This document shows positions 48,739-58,090 of a stretch of 64,000 nucleotides of DNA, one piece after another. Each line of letters starts with the position of its first letter. Positions within the stretch are counted from its first letter, which is position 1. The translations under genes were made by a program, and so were the position numbers. The stretch spans positions 62,001 through 126,000 of the forward strand of contig JADJLN010000006.1 of the NCBI GenBank assembly GCA_016710115.1. The letters are read 5' to 3'. The notes beneath the pieces were generated by a model. It was not told the DNA's origin and ran no database searches. It saw only the letters and a program-made list of their open reading frames with translations. This DNA is from Saprospiraceae bacterium (lineage in GTDB: Bacteria; Bacteroidota; Bacteroidia; Chitinophagales; Saprospiraceae).

Positions 48739-49899
48739 TCAGGAATGGCTGAATCGTTTGATCTGGTTGTTATACATTTCATCCAGTTTTTCCAAATGCC
48801 CTTCACGTGAAAATAAACGGAGAACCTTGTCTCGGTTCTGGGGCATCAGGTTCCATTCCGAAATGGCTTGTAATGCATCCGCATAGGCTTCCACATCTCG
48901 CTCAGGAACCAAAAATCCGTTTACCCCGTGTTCCACCAACTCCGGAATCCCAGAATGAACTGTAGAAACTACAGGTAACTCCATGGCCATGGCTTCCATT
49001 ATCGCATTGGGAATACCCTCCTGATCTCCTGTGTCTTGCGGCGTCACGGAATGATGAACAAATACATGGGCTGACTCCATCAACTCCCTGCTTTTCAATG
49101 GAGTAACCAGACCTGGAAATTGAACAACCTCATCCAAACCCAATTTGCTGACAAGAGCTCTGCTTTCTGACAATAATGGGCCTTCTCCAGCGAGTGTCAA
49201 GCGAGCGGTATATCCTTCTGGTAACTTAGACACGTATTGTGCAAACGCTCGGATGGTGTAAGAGTGTCCCTTCTTTGCTGTGAATGAAGAAACCTGCAAG
49301 AAATGTGTTTCATGAGGCCTCCGCTGAACAGATCCAGTCTGTTTAAAAAATTCCAGATCTGTCCCGTAATAAAGAATCTGGTGATCTGGAATGGGGCCGA
49401 TAGCCGCTTCCATACGGGCAGCCATATTCAAGGAAACAAAAATCGGAATGACATCTGGCCTGTCCAAAATCGAACGGCACTGGTTTCTGTACCTTTTTGA
49501 CCGGAGTTTCATGGAGGCATCATACCCGTGAAAGCTGAGAAAAATCGGAATCCTTCCAATTGGCCAATTAGAAAGGAATATCCAACCCTGGCCACCAAAA
49601 TGAACATGGATCAGATCTGGTCTGAAATGATCAACCACCTCCTGAATGACGCGCCGGATATGGCTATTTTTGAAGGCTGATCCCCAATTGTCATCTTGAA
49701 ATCGGCGGATTTGCTTCGCCATGAAAGGATGTCGATGCAAAGCAACTACCCTGACGTTCGGGAAGGGAAATCTATCTTCATTTGTTCGCTCGGTAGTCAG
49801 AACCAGAACCTCATGACGAGTTGATATAGCCTTGATTTCATTATAAATAAAGGTGAGAGTGGGAGCTGCAAACTCACGGACAAAGACCAATACTTTCAT
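48739..49899 (-). CDS. Glycosyltransferase family 4 protein
   Basis: 386 residues. The N-domain starts MKVLVFVREFAAPTLTFIYN with HFRPDLIHVHFGGQGWIFLS. The donor domain shows HFLQVSSFTAKKGHSYTIRA, RLTLAGEGPLLSESRALVSK and the acid motif GIPNAIMEAMAMELPVVSTV. Such HVHFG proteins are typically involved in exopolysaccharide assembly. ATG 49899 overlaps the preceding methyltransferase stop (ATGA), so the long N-terminal extension to 50064 is excluded. Confidence 0.88.
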   Translation of the reverse strand: MKVLVFVREFAAPTLTFIYNEIKAISTRHEVLVLTTERTNEDRFPFPNVRVVALHRHPFMAKQIRRFQDDNWGSAFKNSHIRRVIQEVVDHFRPDLIHVHFGGQGWIFLSNWPIGRIPIFLSFHGYDASMKLRSKRYRNQCRSILDRPDVIPIFVSLNMAARMEAAIGPIPDHQILYYGTDLEFFKQTGSVQRRPHETHFLQVSSFTAKKGHSYTIRAFAQYVSKLPEGYTARLTLAGEGPLLSESRALVSKLGLDEVVQFPGLVTPLKSRELMESAHVFVHHSVTPQDTGDQEGIPNAIMEAMAMELPVVSTVHSGIPELVEHGVNGFLVPERDVEAYADALQAISEWNLMPQNRDKVLRLFSREGHLEKLDEMYNNQIKRFSHS

Positions 49900-50579
49900 G
49901 CTGAGGCCGGTTTTTGAACCACGCCCCACAGGCCGGTAATCATTTGACCTTCTTGAAATCGAACTGGAAGCTGGTCCGATTTTGCCAGCCACCAGATCAT
50001 GGGCATAGCCAGAATACTGATCATCTTCTTCAGCCATACATTCCGGATGCTCCTTCGAATCCACAATGCCAGCATCTGCCCCATGGATGCATTCCAGCCG
50101 CCTAAAGGTTCCAGATCTACAACCGTGAAACCGGCATTTTGCATGATCTGCCTGATCGAGAATGGGGTATACCGATAAGCATCATGAGGCACCTCATGTA
50201 ATGGCCAGATAAACGGTACAGTAAAGTAATAGATTCCCCCCGGTTTCAGCACTCTGTATGTTTCTGCCAGAAAAGGACCTGGATTTTGGACATGTTCTAA
50301 TACTTCTGTTGAAAGTGCGCAATCAAATGAATTATCTTCAACAGGCATTTGTTGTCCATCCCAAGTCAGATCGGGAGGCATGCCGTTATATGCCAAAGCC
50401 TGTTGGAGATCAAGACCAGTATAGGATTCTACTTGATTTGATTCCAGAACCAAGTTCCGGTAAGGCATCCCTCCGCAACCGATATCCAAGACCGCTCCTT
50501 TAAATCTAGGCAGGATGTTTGTAACGGACCGCATCAGCGCATTACGAGGAATATAATAATCCAGATATCGACTACTCAA
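49896..50579 (-). CDS. Class I SAM-dependent methyltransferase
   Basis: 227 residues. Motif I is GAVLDIGCGGMPYRNLVLES. FDCALSTEVLEHVQNPGPFL, KPGGIYYFTVPFIWPLHEVP and YRYTPFSIRQIMQNAGF follow the Methyltransf_11 pattern common in polysaccharide loci. The only start in frame near the 5' end is TTG 50579. An ATG in another frame 33 bases upstream reads MSDLFLGYPVE up to this point, so a missing base here is conceivable. It is the first gene of the minus-strand unit down to 46494 and divergent from the flippase gene. Confidence 0.82.
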   Translation of the reverse strand: MSSRYLDYYIPRNALMRSVTNILPRFKGAVLDIGCGGMPYRNLVLESNQVESYTGLDLQQALAYNGMPPDLTWDGQQMPVEDNSFDCALSTEVLEHVQNPGPFLAETYRVLKPGGIYYFTVPFIWPLHEVPHDAYRYTPFSIRQIMQNAGFTVVDLEPLGGWNASMGQMLALWIRRSIRNVWLKKMISILAMPMIWWLAKSDQLPVRFQEGQMITGLWGVVQKPASA

Positions 50580-50684
50580 CGGGATATCCGAGGAAGAGAT
50601 CGCTCATAGATTCGAAATAGATGGCAAAATTGAGGAAATTTATCTAAGAAAGCCTCTTTAGAGTCGATCATTGACTTAGGCACA

Positions 50685-50692
50685 TACCTTTG
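50685..50692 (+). promoter_or_regulatory. -7 promoter element of the flippase gene
   Basis: TACCTTTG, exact match to TAnnTTTG. It overlaps the longest in-frame start (50690), so translation must begin later, at ATG 50708. Confidence 0.65.
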
Positions 50693-50707
50693 TTTCAAAG
50701 TTCTGGA

Positions 50708-52195
50708 ATGGGCGTTATCCGTCGACAAGGCCTTAAGTATGTGATTCTGAACTATTTCGGGATAGGTATCGGCTTGATTTCTATGCTGTTTATCTATCCG
50801 TTAGAGACAGAAGCCTACGGACTGGCTCGATTCCTAATGGATTCAGCGGTCCTGTTCATACCATTGACAACTCTGGGTGGAATAGCGTTACCAGTCCGGT
50901 TTTTCAGTAAAGTGGAAGACAATGCATCCGGACACCATGGTTTTATCTCCTGGTTGCTGCTCTTAAGCCTGATTGGTGCAGGAATGATGGCGATGATGGC
51001 ATTTGCATTCTGGGATCGGATCATCAATTATTATGGTTCCGTCTCCCCTATTTACGTCCTCTACCTCTACTTTTTTATTCCTATTCTCATCTTTCGGGGT
51101 GCTATCCAGGTTTTGAGTATGTATATCAGCAACTTTCATCGGATTGTTGTCCCAAGCCTGTTAAACGATTTACTTATCAAGGCTTCATTGCCGATTTTCA
51201 TATTATTAGTTCATTTTGGCTGGTGGGATTATAATGCATTGATCATCGGTGTCCTGGTCAATTTTGTTTTTGTTTTTCTTGGCCTGCTTGTATATCTCCA
51301 CCATCTCGATCATTTATCCTGGCGAATTGATTGGTCCTTTTTCAAAGGACCACTTCTTCGCGAAATGGGCACATATGCCGGTTATGGTATCTTAGGAAGT
51401 ATGGGTGCATCAATAGCTGTCAACCTGGATGTATTTATGATTGGCTCGCTCTTATCACCTCAAGCAACCGGCATTTATGGCATTGCTGCCATCATGGCCA
51501 GTCTGATCAACAGGCCTATTGTGGCAATTACAGCTATTGCTGGTCCGATTATCATGAAAGCTTTGCAGAAGAACGACTACCAGGAAGTCCATAGTTTGTA
51601 TAAAAAGTCTTCGGTGAACAGTTTTGTGGCTGGTTCAGCCATCTTTCTTTTAATCATTCTCAACCTCGATGATATTTACGCTCTGATGCCGAACAGTTTA
51701 TTGATTGGCCAAAATCGAGATGCGCTGTTTTACCTTGGGCTTGCCTATCTGTTCAATTTGTTGACTGGCGCAAATTCAGAAATCATCGCGTATTCCAATC
51801 TGTTTCGATGGAATTTTTATGGTGTACTGCTTCTCGCCTGTGTCAATCTGATCCTTAATTTCATGTTCATTAAGCAAATGGGCATTACCGGGGCTGCTCT
51901 GGCCACTCTGATCTCGTTTGCCTTGTATAATTTGTTCAAAGCGATAGTGATCTATTGGCAGTATGGAATGCATCCATTCACTCCAGGATTGATCAGAATG
52001 ATCGGGTTGACCACTCTGGTCTACATTCTGTTTTCAATTCTCCCTTTAGAAGGTCATTTTCTGTTGACACTGATGATTCGAACCGTATTGATTTCACTGA
52101 TTTTTACCCTGGGCATCTGGTATGGACAAATTTCGGAAGACATCCATTCCTTATTGGAGAAAGCACTTTCTATGATTCGCAAACCGAATCGGTAA
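50708..52195 (+). CDS. Wzx-like polysaccharide flippase / polysaccharide biosynthesis membrane protein
   Basis: 495 residues with about 12-14 TM helices. It starts MGVIRRQGLKYVILNYFGIG. GLARFLMDSAVLFIPLTTLG and FWDRIINYYGSVSPIYVLYL lie in the first half; GSMGASIAVNLDVFMIGSLL and GIYGIAAIMASLINRPIVAI are typical MATE/Wzx helices. It would move lipid-linked repeat units across the inner membrane, in line with the flanking glycosyltransferase genes. No Wzy polymerase is obvious in the window. Confidence 0.85.
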   Translation: MGVIRRQGLKYVILNYFGIGIGLISMLFIYPLETEAYGLARFLMDSAVLFIPLTTLGGIALPVRFFSKVEDNASGHHGFISWLLLLSLIGAGMMAMMAFAFWDRIINYYGSVSPIYVLYLYFFIPILIFRGAIQVLSMYISNFHRIVVPSLLNDLLIKASLPIFILLVHFGWWDYNALIIGVLVNFVFVFLGLLVYLHHLDHLSWRIDWSFFKGPLLREMGTYAGYGILGSMGASIAVNLDVFMIGSLLSPQATGIYGIAAIMASLINRPIVAITAIAGPIIMKALQKNDYQEVHSLYKKSSVNSFVAGSAIFLLIILNLDDIYALMPNSLLIGQNRDALFYLGLAYLFNLLTGANSEIIAYSNLFRWNFYGVLLLACVNLILNFMFIKQMGITGAALATLISFALYNLFKAIVIYWQYGMHPFTPGLIRMIGLTTLVYILFSILPLEGHFLLTLMIRTVLISLIFTLGIWYGQISEDIHSLLEKALSMIRKPNR

Positions 52196-52354
52196 GAAGC
52201 GATCGATATAAACCACCAATGGTAAGGTTGATGTCAGGACCAAGTTTCGATGAAGGATGTCGATCGAACAATTCGTGTCGGGTCTTCCTGAAGTTCGTTG
52301 ATGTTGAACTAGATTTACAGACTAGAAATTACTCAGAAGGCAAGAACATCCGTC

Positions 52355-53635
52355 TTGAAAGTCACTGTCCTCAGCACATTTGATCGGCAGGGAGGCGCAG
52401 CTGAAGCGGCCTTTCGCCACGTAGAAGCCTTGCGTCGTGCCGGAGTGAATGCCCGCATGCTGGTTCGGTCAGCACGCAACCCGTCTGCCTGGATTCAGGC
52501 AGTCGGATCCGGCTTCGCATACCGCAAATGGGTTCAGTTGCTGGAGTGGTCCGAACGATTTCGATACATTCCAAGAGCCGCCAGACGTCAGGATTGGTTC
52601 TCCTTTTCGATCGGCGACCTGGGCCAGAAACTGACCGATCACCCCTGGATCCAGGATGCTGATATTCTTAATCCTCATTGGGTCCAGAAAGGTTTCCTCT
52701 CTGTGGCTGAACTGGCCCGGCTGAGTCAGCTTGGCAAACCGATGATCTGGCACCTTCAGGACATGTGGGCCTTTACAGGTGGTTGCCATTACAGCGGGAG
52801 TTGCACCGGGTTTACTCGCTCTTGCGGCCACTGCTCCTACCTGCGGGCGCCCGGTGATCATGATCTTTCAGCGAAAATTCTTCGGGACAAACACCGTCTT
52901 TTCAAGGATTCACCATTCCAGATTTCTACTTCCAGTCAATGGCTTCAGATTGAGGCCCAGCGGAGTTCGTTATTCCACGACAGAGAGGTTGTCCACCTGC
53001 CCATGGGTGTTGATACAGACAAGTACATGCCCGGCGACAAAGCCTCAGCGAGGGCTGCACTCGGTCTGCCCGAAAACGGTCTGGTCATCTTGTTTGTAGC
53101 TATGAACGTACAGGATGAACGAAAGGGATTCCGCCATTTGATTGCGGCTTTTGATCAGCTCAGCAGGACATTGACATCTGAACAACAACAGGAAGTCACA
53201 CTCGCCGTATTGGGGAAATTCCAACAGAACGAATTACCTGCAATTCCGTTTCGCTTCCAAATGTTGGGTTATCGTAACGAATTGACAGACATTCTCCATT
53301 CCTATCAAAGTGCTGACCTCTTTATTCTCCCCTCTCTGGAAGACAATTTGCCCAACACGGTTCTGGAAGCCATGTCCTGTGGCACACCTGTGATCGGATT
53401 CCGATCCGGTGGTGTCCCGGAAATGATTGATGATGGTCAAACCGGATTACTTGTTCCCTCGGGCGATGCCGAAAAACTTGGTGAAGCACTCCAGCGGTTT
53501 ATCCTTCTTCCGGATGACCAACGCCAAACCTGGGGTGTCCAGGCCAGGCAGGCCATGCTTGCCAAATACAGTTATCCCGTAGTTGCAAAGAAACATCTTG
53601 ATCATTATACCAGGCTTTTGGGATCATCTTCCTGA
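52355..53635 (+). CDS. Glycosyltransferase family 4 protein with cysteine-rich insert
   Basis: 426 residues. Start is TTG 52355 (KVTVLSTFDRQGGAAEAAFR); I see no ATG that keeps this N-domain. A cysteine-rich stretch in the N-domain (GGCHYSGSCTGFTRSCGHC) recurs in a subgroup of these transferases. The donor part is VILFVAMNVQDERKGFRHLI, MLGYRNELTDILHSYQSADL and LEDNLPNTVLEAMSCGTPVI. It is a plus-strand gene 159 bases after the flippase gene, and the gap shows no feature. Sugar specificity unknown. Confidence 0.87.
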   Translation: MKVTVLSTFDRQGGAAEAAFRHVEALRRAGVNARMLVRSARNPSAWIQAVGSGFAYRKWVQLLEWSERFRYIPRAARRQDWFSFSIGDLGQKLTDHPWIQDADILNPHWVQKGFLSVAELARLSQLGKPMIWHLQDMWAFTGGCHYSGSCTGFTRSCGHCSYLRAPGDHDLSAKILRDKHRLFKDSPFQISTSSQWLQIEAQRSSLFHDREVVHLPMGVDTDKYMPGDKASARAALGLPENGLVILFVAMNVQDERKGFRHLIAAFDQLSRTLTSEQQQEVTLAVLGKFQQNELPAIPFRFQMLGYRNELTDILHSYQSADLFILPSLEDNLPNTVLEAMSCGTPVIGFRSGGVPEMIDDGQTGLLVPSGDAEKLGEALQRFILLPDDQRQTWGVQARQAMLAKYSYPVVAKKHLDHYTRLLGSSS

Positions 53636-53650
53636 GGTGTCACCAATTCT

Positions 53651-53658
53651 TACCTTTG
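53651..53658 (+). promoter_or_regulatory. -7 promoter element of the enoyl-CoA hydratase gene
   Basis: TACCTTTG, exact match, 25 bases before the ATG at 53684. Confidence 0.65.
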
Positions 53659-53683
53659 CGGCGAATCAACTACGCCATTCTCC

Positions 53684-54466
53684 ATGATCTTTGAACATCT
53701 GCGTCTTGACCTTCAAGAGGGAATTCTGATTGTAACCCTGGATCGTGAATCTGCATTGAATGCGATCAACATGGCGACCATGGACTCCCTCCACCGGCTC
53801 TTTGGCCAGTATATTCCTGACCACGACGAGATCACCGGTGTTGTTTTGACCGGCGCCGGTCCAAAGGCATTTGCTGCCGGAGCAGATATCAAGGAATTTG
53901 CAGAATTCAGCGCACAGGAAGGCAAACACCTTTCTGCAAAAGGCCATGAAACCTATTTCCTCATTGAAAAGAGCAGGGTGCCTGTCATCGCTGCTGTGAA
54001 TGGATATGCACTCGGGGGAGGATGTGAACTGGCCATGGCCTGCCATATGCGGATTGCGGGCGAACATGCAAAATTCGGTCAACCTGAAGTCAATCTGGGG
54101 CTGATCCCAGGCTATGGTGGAACGCAGCGATTGATCCAGTATATCGGCAAGGGGAAAGCGTTGGAACTCCTGCTGACAGCGGATCTCATCAATGCAGAGG
54201 AGGCCTTGCGACTGGGCCTGGTCAATCATGTGGTGCCTTCCGGCCAGGAAGTCGAAACGTCCCGAAAGCTTCTGTTGCGAATCAGCGAGAAGGGTCCGGT
54301 CGCTGTGCGCAAGGTGATTGAAGCAGTCAACGCCTATTTTACAGAAGCCACTGATGGGTTCCACTTTGAAGTAGAATCATTTGGTTATGCCTGTGGCACT
54401 CAGGATTTCCGGGAAGGCGCAAGTGCATTCGTGGAAAAACGCAAGCCGCAATTCACCGGCCATTGA
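53684..54466 (+). CDS. Enoyl-CoA hydratase/isomerase family protein
   Basis: Crotonase-fold enzyme of 260 residues, hydrating 2-enoyl-CoA in fatty-acid oxidation. AFAAGADIKEFAEF forms the oxyanion hole with NGYALGGGCELAMACHMRIA. The two catalytic glutamates are in GGGCELAMAC and KFGQPEVNLGLIPGYGGTQR. The C-terminal segment GTQDFREGASAFVEKRKPQF is the usual ending. It may start a transcription unit with the two redox genes behind it, although a pathway link is not proven. Confidence 0.93.
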   Translation: MIFEHLRLDLQEGILIVTLDRESALNAINMATMDSLHRLFGQYIPDHDEITGVVLTGAGPKAFAAGADIKEFAEFSAQEGKHLSAKGHETYFLIEKSRVPVIAAVNGYALGGGCELAMACHMRIAGEHAKFGQPEVNLGLIPGYGGTQRLIQYIGKGKALELLLTADLINAEEALRLGLVNHVVPSGQEVETSRKLLLRISEKGPVAVRKVIEAVNAYFTEATDGFHFEVESFGYACGTQDFREGASAFVEKRKPQFTGH

Positions 54467-54505
54467 GAAACCAACTATCCTGCAAGAAATTCGTAAGCCC
54501 TAGAC

Positions 54506-55536
54506 ATGAAATCTGAACATCCGATCCAGACAGACCTCCTGATTATCGGTGCGGGACCTGCCGGTCTTTTTGCTGTGTTTGAAGCAGGCCTGTTGAAAAT
54601 GCGTTGTCATCTCATTGATTACTTGCCACAACCCGGCGGTCAGCTGACAGAGATCTATCCCAAAAAGCCGATCTATGATGTCCCTGGTCTCCCATCCGTA
54701 CTGGCTGGAGACCTGATCCAGAACCTCATGGAACAGATTGCTCCTTTTGCACCTGGATTCACCCTGGGCGAGCGGGCCGAGACGATCGAAAAACAGGAAG
54801 ATGGCCGATTCCTGGTCACCACAGACAAGGGCACACGTCACCTCGCACCAGCCATCGCAATTGCCGGAGGGTTAGGTGTGTTTGAACCCAGGAAACCACC
54901 CATCTCCAACATTGATGAGTTTGAAGACAAGGGCGTATTCTACATTGTTAAAGATCCCGCAGAATTCGCCAATAAAAAAATCGTGATTGCTGGTGGAGGC
55001 GATTCCGCTCTGGACTGGGCCATCTATCTGGCTGAACATGGATCTGAGATTACAATGGTCCACCGACGCACGGAATTCAGAGGAGCTCCTGATTCGGTGG
55101 AGAAGGTCGAGCACCTGGCCAGCTCAGGACAGATCAAGCTGATCACAAATGCCCAAGTCACCGGATTATCCGGATCAGGACGGCTCGAATCTGTGACCAT
55201 CACCATCAACGACAACCAGGAACAGATCGTAAAAACCGATGTGTTTCTTCCCCTTTTCGGGCTGTCCCCCAAATTGGGGCCGATTGCCAATTGGGGCCTG
55301 GATCTCGACAAAATGCGATTATCGCCAACACCCTCGACTACAGTACGAATGTACCGGGGATTTATGCCATCGGGGACATCAACACTTATGAAGGCAAGCT
55401 GAAACTGATCCTGTGCGGATTCCATGAAGCTACCCTGATGGTCCAGTCTGCCTTTCAACTCGCATTTCCGGGAAAGAAACTGAGCTTCAAGTATACCACA
55501 GTTACTGGGATTGAGGGAATCCCGTCAACACCGTAA
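54506..55536 (+). CDS. Ferredoxin/flavodoxin-NADP+ reductase, thioredoxin-reductase type (one frameshift)
   Basis: FAD- and NADPH-binding enzyme lacking the redox CXXC of thioredoxin reductases. FAD motif: LLIIGAGPAGLFAVFEAGLL. YLPQPGGQLTEIYPKKPIYD is the signature of the YumC-type reductase. The NADPH motif is IVIAGGGDSALDWAIYLAEH with MVHRRTEFRGA, and the second FAD motif GIYAIGDINTYEGKLKLILC ends the fold. One A is missing in the run at 55310-55313 (expected DLDKNAIIANTLDYSTNVPG). Restored length is 343 residues. The electron partner is probably the 2Fe-2S ferredoxin 46 bases downstream. Confidence 0.92.
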
Positions 55537-55582
55537 CCCGGATCACAACAACTTCTCCAGCAACCGTGTTTCTTTGCACTAT

Positions 55583-55915
55583 ATGAAGGATATTATCGAG
55601 ATCACTCTCTTTGATCGGCAGGGACAGGTTCATCATTTGCAGGCCCCAACTGATATGGGCCTCAACCTCATGGAGTTGTGTAAAGCCAGTGAACTACCGG
55701 TAAAGGGCACTTGTGGTGGAATGGCCCTCTGTTCCACTTGTCATCTTTATGTTGAAAGTGACCACCCCTTGCCACCAGCCTCACATGAGGAGGAGGACAT
55801 GATGGACCAGGCATTCTTTGTCCGGGAAAACAGTCGATTGGGCTGTCAGATCAAGATCACCGAAGCGCTCGATGGGCTGGTTGTCCGTCTGGCACCTGAG
55901 GATGAAGAATTGTAG
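55583..55915 (+). CDS. 2Fe-2S ferredoxin
   Basis: 110 residues. Cluster ligands are in VKGTCGGMALCSTCHLYV with the fourth cysteine in SRLGCQIKIT, the adrenodoxin/ISC-ferredoxin pattern CX5CX2CXnC. MKDIIEITLFDRQGQVHHLQ is the beta-grasp start. The acidic stretch ASHEEEDMMDQ is the typical partner-binding helix. Position directly after the reductase gene suggests a NADPH-reductase-ferredoxin pair. ATG 55583 is chosen because the longer in-frame start at 55511 overlaps the reductase end. Confidence 0.92.
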   Translation: MKDIIEITLFDRQGQVHHLQAPTDMGLNLMELCKASELPVKGTCGGMALCSTCHLYVESDHPLPPASHEEEDMMDQAFFVRENSRLGCQIKITEALDGLVVRLAPEDEEL

Positions 55916-55923
55916 ATCAGCAT

Positions 55924-57945
55924 TCATCGAACTAAATGGATGTGGCCACTCGCATAAAAGATTAATTCCTTGTTTGCATAAGGTCTGTCATACCAGAATT
56001 CAACATCATACACAAACACAGCCGGATCCATCAATTGGCCTCTGAATGAACCATCCCAGCCAGTATTGAAACTTGTGGATTCGAAAATCAGCTCTCCCCA
56101 CCGATCGAATATCCTTATTCTGAATCCGTCCGGGGCTTCTCCTAATACTTTAAAAACATCATTGATACCATCTCCATTCGGACTGAACGCATTTGGGATG
56201 AAGATAGGAGGAGGGCATCCAAGTACCTCAAAAGACCGGTAGACAACACAACCGAATTCATTTTTTGCAACGACAGAATAAATTCCGGGCTCGTTAACAC
56301 TGATTTTCGAGGTGGAATCGGAAGTACTCGGTGTATTTATAGACGTTTCCGACATCAATTTGTACTTCGGACTTTTGGCAAATGTCATAGTAACCTGGCA
56401 CATCATTCAGGTCAGGTATTTCGCTCACAAACAATTGTACATGTTCAGTTGTAGAACATCCGTACGGATCTGTCAATGTCAGAGTATAGCCTGAATTCCC
56501 TAAGGGTGGAAAAAATGGCACCCCATTTTCAACACCGTTTGTCCAAACCAGATTACCGTTCCCTATTCCTTTGAGAATGACTGAATCCCCAAGACATATT
56601 GAATCATTGGATATATTTACATCCAGGACCGGTGCTGTATTTTCTTCACTTCCTACAGTTAATTCCACAATGCTTGACCAGAATCCAGGTTTTCCAGATT
56701 CAGCTCCATATGATGTCAGATAACAATTTGATGATGGGGACAGAATTTGTCCAGCATTCCCTCCAGAAGCATCAAAAAAGACGGTTAGTGGCAACATCGA
56801 TTTGGTGATGTATAAGACACCACCACTTCCTCCTCCACCGGGTGCAATACAGTGGTTCATCCATGGCACACCTTTGTTATTTCCTCCATGTCCACCATTT
56901 GTGTGGATAGAAACAGCACCTGTTAGACTGCCGACATCCATGACTATAGTGCCACCACTTCCTCCTCCTCCAGCGCCATCAACTCCTGATTCCAAGGCAT
57001 TCCCACCATTCGATTCAATTTGATGACCATTCCCTGCAAGATGATCCGCTATAATGACAAGAATTCCTCCACCTGCCATTCCTGCACTGCCAACACCTTC
57101 ATTCTGATGACCAGCTCCTCCGCCACCACCCATAAATATCCGTTCCCCGTTTGAAGTTAACCCCTTTCCCCCCTGCCCCCCTGTAGCCAGAGTTGCACAT
57201 CCACTCCATTGATCTCCACCTTGCCCACCTTTAGCCAAGTGGAACCCCCTCCTCCTCCTCCGTTATGTTCATTTCCTCCTCCTCCGCCATTACCATTGGC
57301 ACCTCGCCCTTTATTAGTTAAGACGTTTGCGATAGAAACACCTTCTCCTTTTCGAGCAGCATGTGTTGATTGATCAGGGTATGCATAGCCGATCTCATCA
57401 CAATCAGGCGTCCCGAATGACAAACTGCCGCCTCGAAATCCTGTCGAGTTGACATTTATATCTGCCTGTAGTTCGAGCGTTCCATTTACTTTCAAAGCGA
57501 GTACACCTGTATTGCCATTCCAAGTTGTGGCAGTAAGTGGGGATGTTACTTTAGCATTATTGTATATCGGAATTTTCACCACCTGGACCTTGCCATCAGG
57601 GTCATAGGTATGAACCAGTTTGTGTTTCAAACTGATGGTGGTACCAGCAATGTGGCTCACCTCGGCTAATTCATAAAAGCCAGCATTTTTCAAATTTGTC
57701 ACGGATCCGGATGAAGGAAGATCTGTTTGGTCAATTTCTGCACCTTGCATCTGAATGATCAATATCAAATCATTTGGCTTGAATGGACCGATTGACACAA
57801 CTGATATCTTACCACAGGAACTGTCAATGGTTGTCACCTGAGAATAATCATTGATTACGCCACCTATAGAAATCTGGGAAATAACCTTGGGAGTACTAAA
57901 AATGGTAGCCAGAAAAACAGTCCTAAAGCCTTTTTCATCAGGCAT
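55924..57945 (-). CDS. Glycine-rich T9SS type B secreted protein (two frameshifts)
   Basis: 673 residues after correction. A hydrophobic N-terminus (VFLATIFSTPKVISQISIGG) precedes a domain with NDLILIIQMQGAEIDQTDLP and LQADINVNSTGFRGGSLSFG. A glycine-rich core follows, with runs such as GAGGGGSGGTIVMD and GGGGGAGHQNEG. The core reads GGxxNxGxxGGxGGGG in cycles and may form stacked beta or polyglycine helices. Next is a PKD/Ig-like part (CLGDSVILKGIGNGNLVWTN) and the gliding C-terminal domain FIPNAFSPNGDGINDVFKVL ... DGFRIRIFDRWGELIFEST. Breaks: a base missing at about 57241 (coding TTCCAC, expected TTCCCAC) and a surplus C at 56318-56322 (TTCCGAT, expected TTCGAT). Confidence 0.82.
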
Positions 57946-58090
57946 CCAATTTCAAATAAATCATTAGAATTTCGCTTCAATACATTTCATTAAGGAATTC
58001 AATGGCTGAATTCGCTCGATGCCGAATATACCAGATCTCAACCAGATCTGAGCAACAATCCATGAAATGTAAAGAATTGGCAAAAATCAA

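Noticed and set aside
500..57300. Programmed frameshifting or UGA recoding as explanation of the broken genes
   Set aside because: The breaks are spread over unrelated housekeeping genes in both directions (+1 and -1) without slippery-site and stem-loop context, and TGA is a regular stop in the same window.
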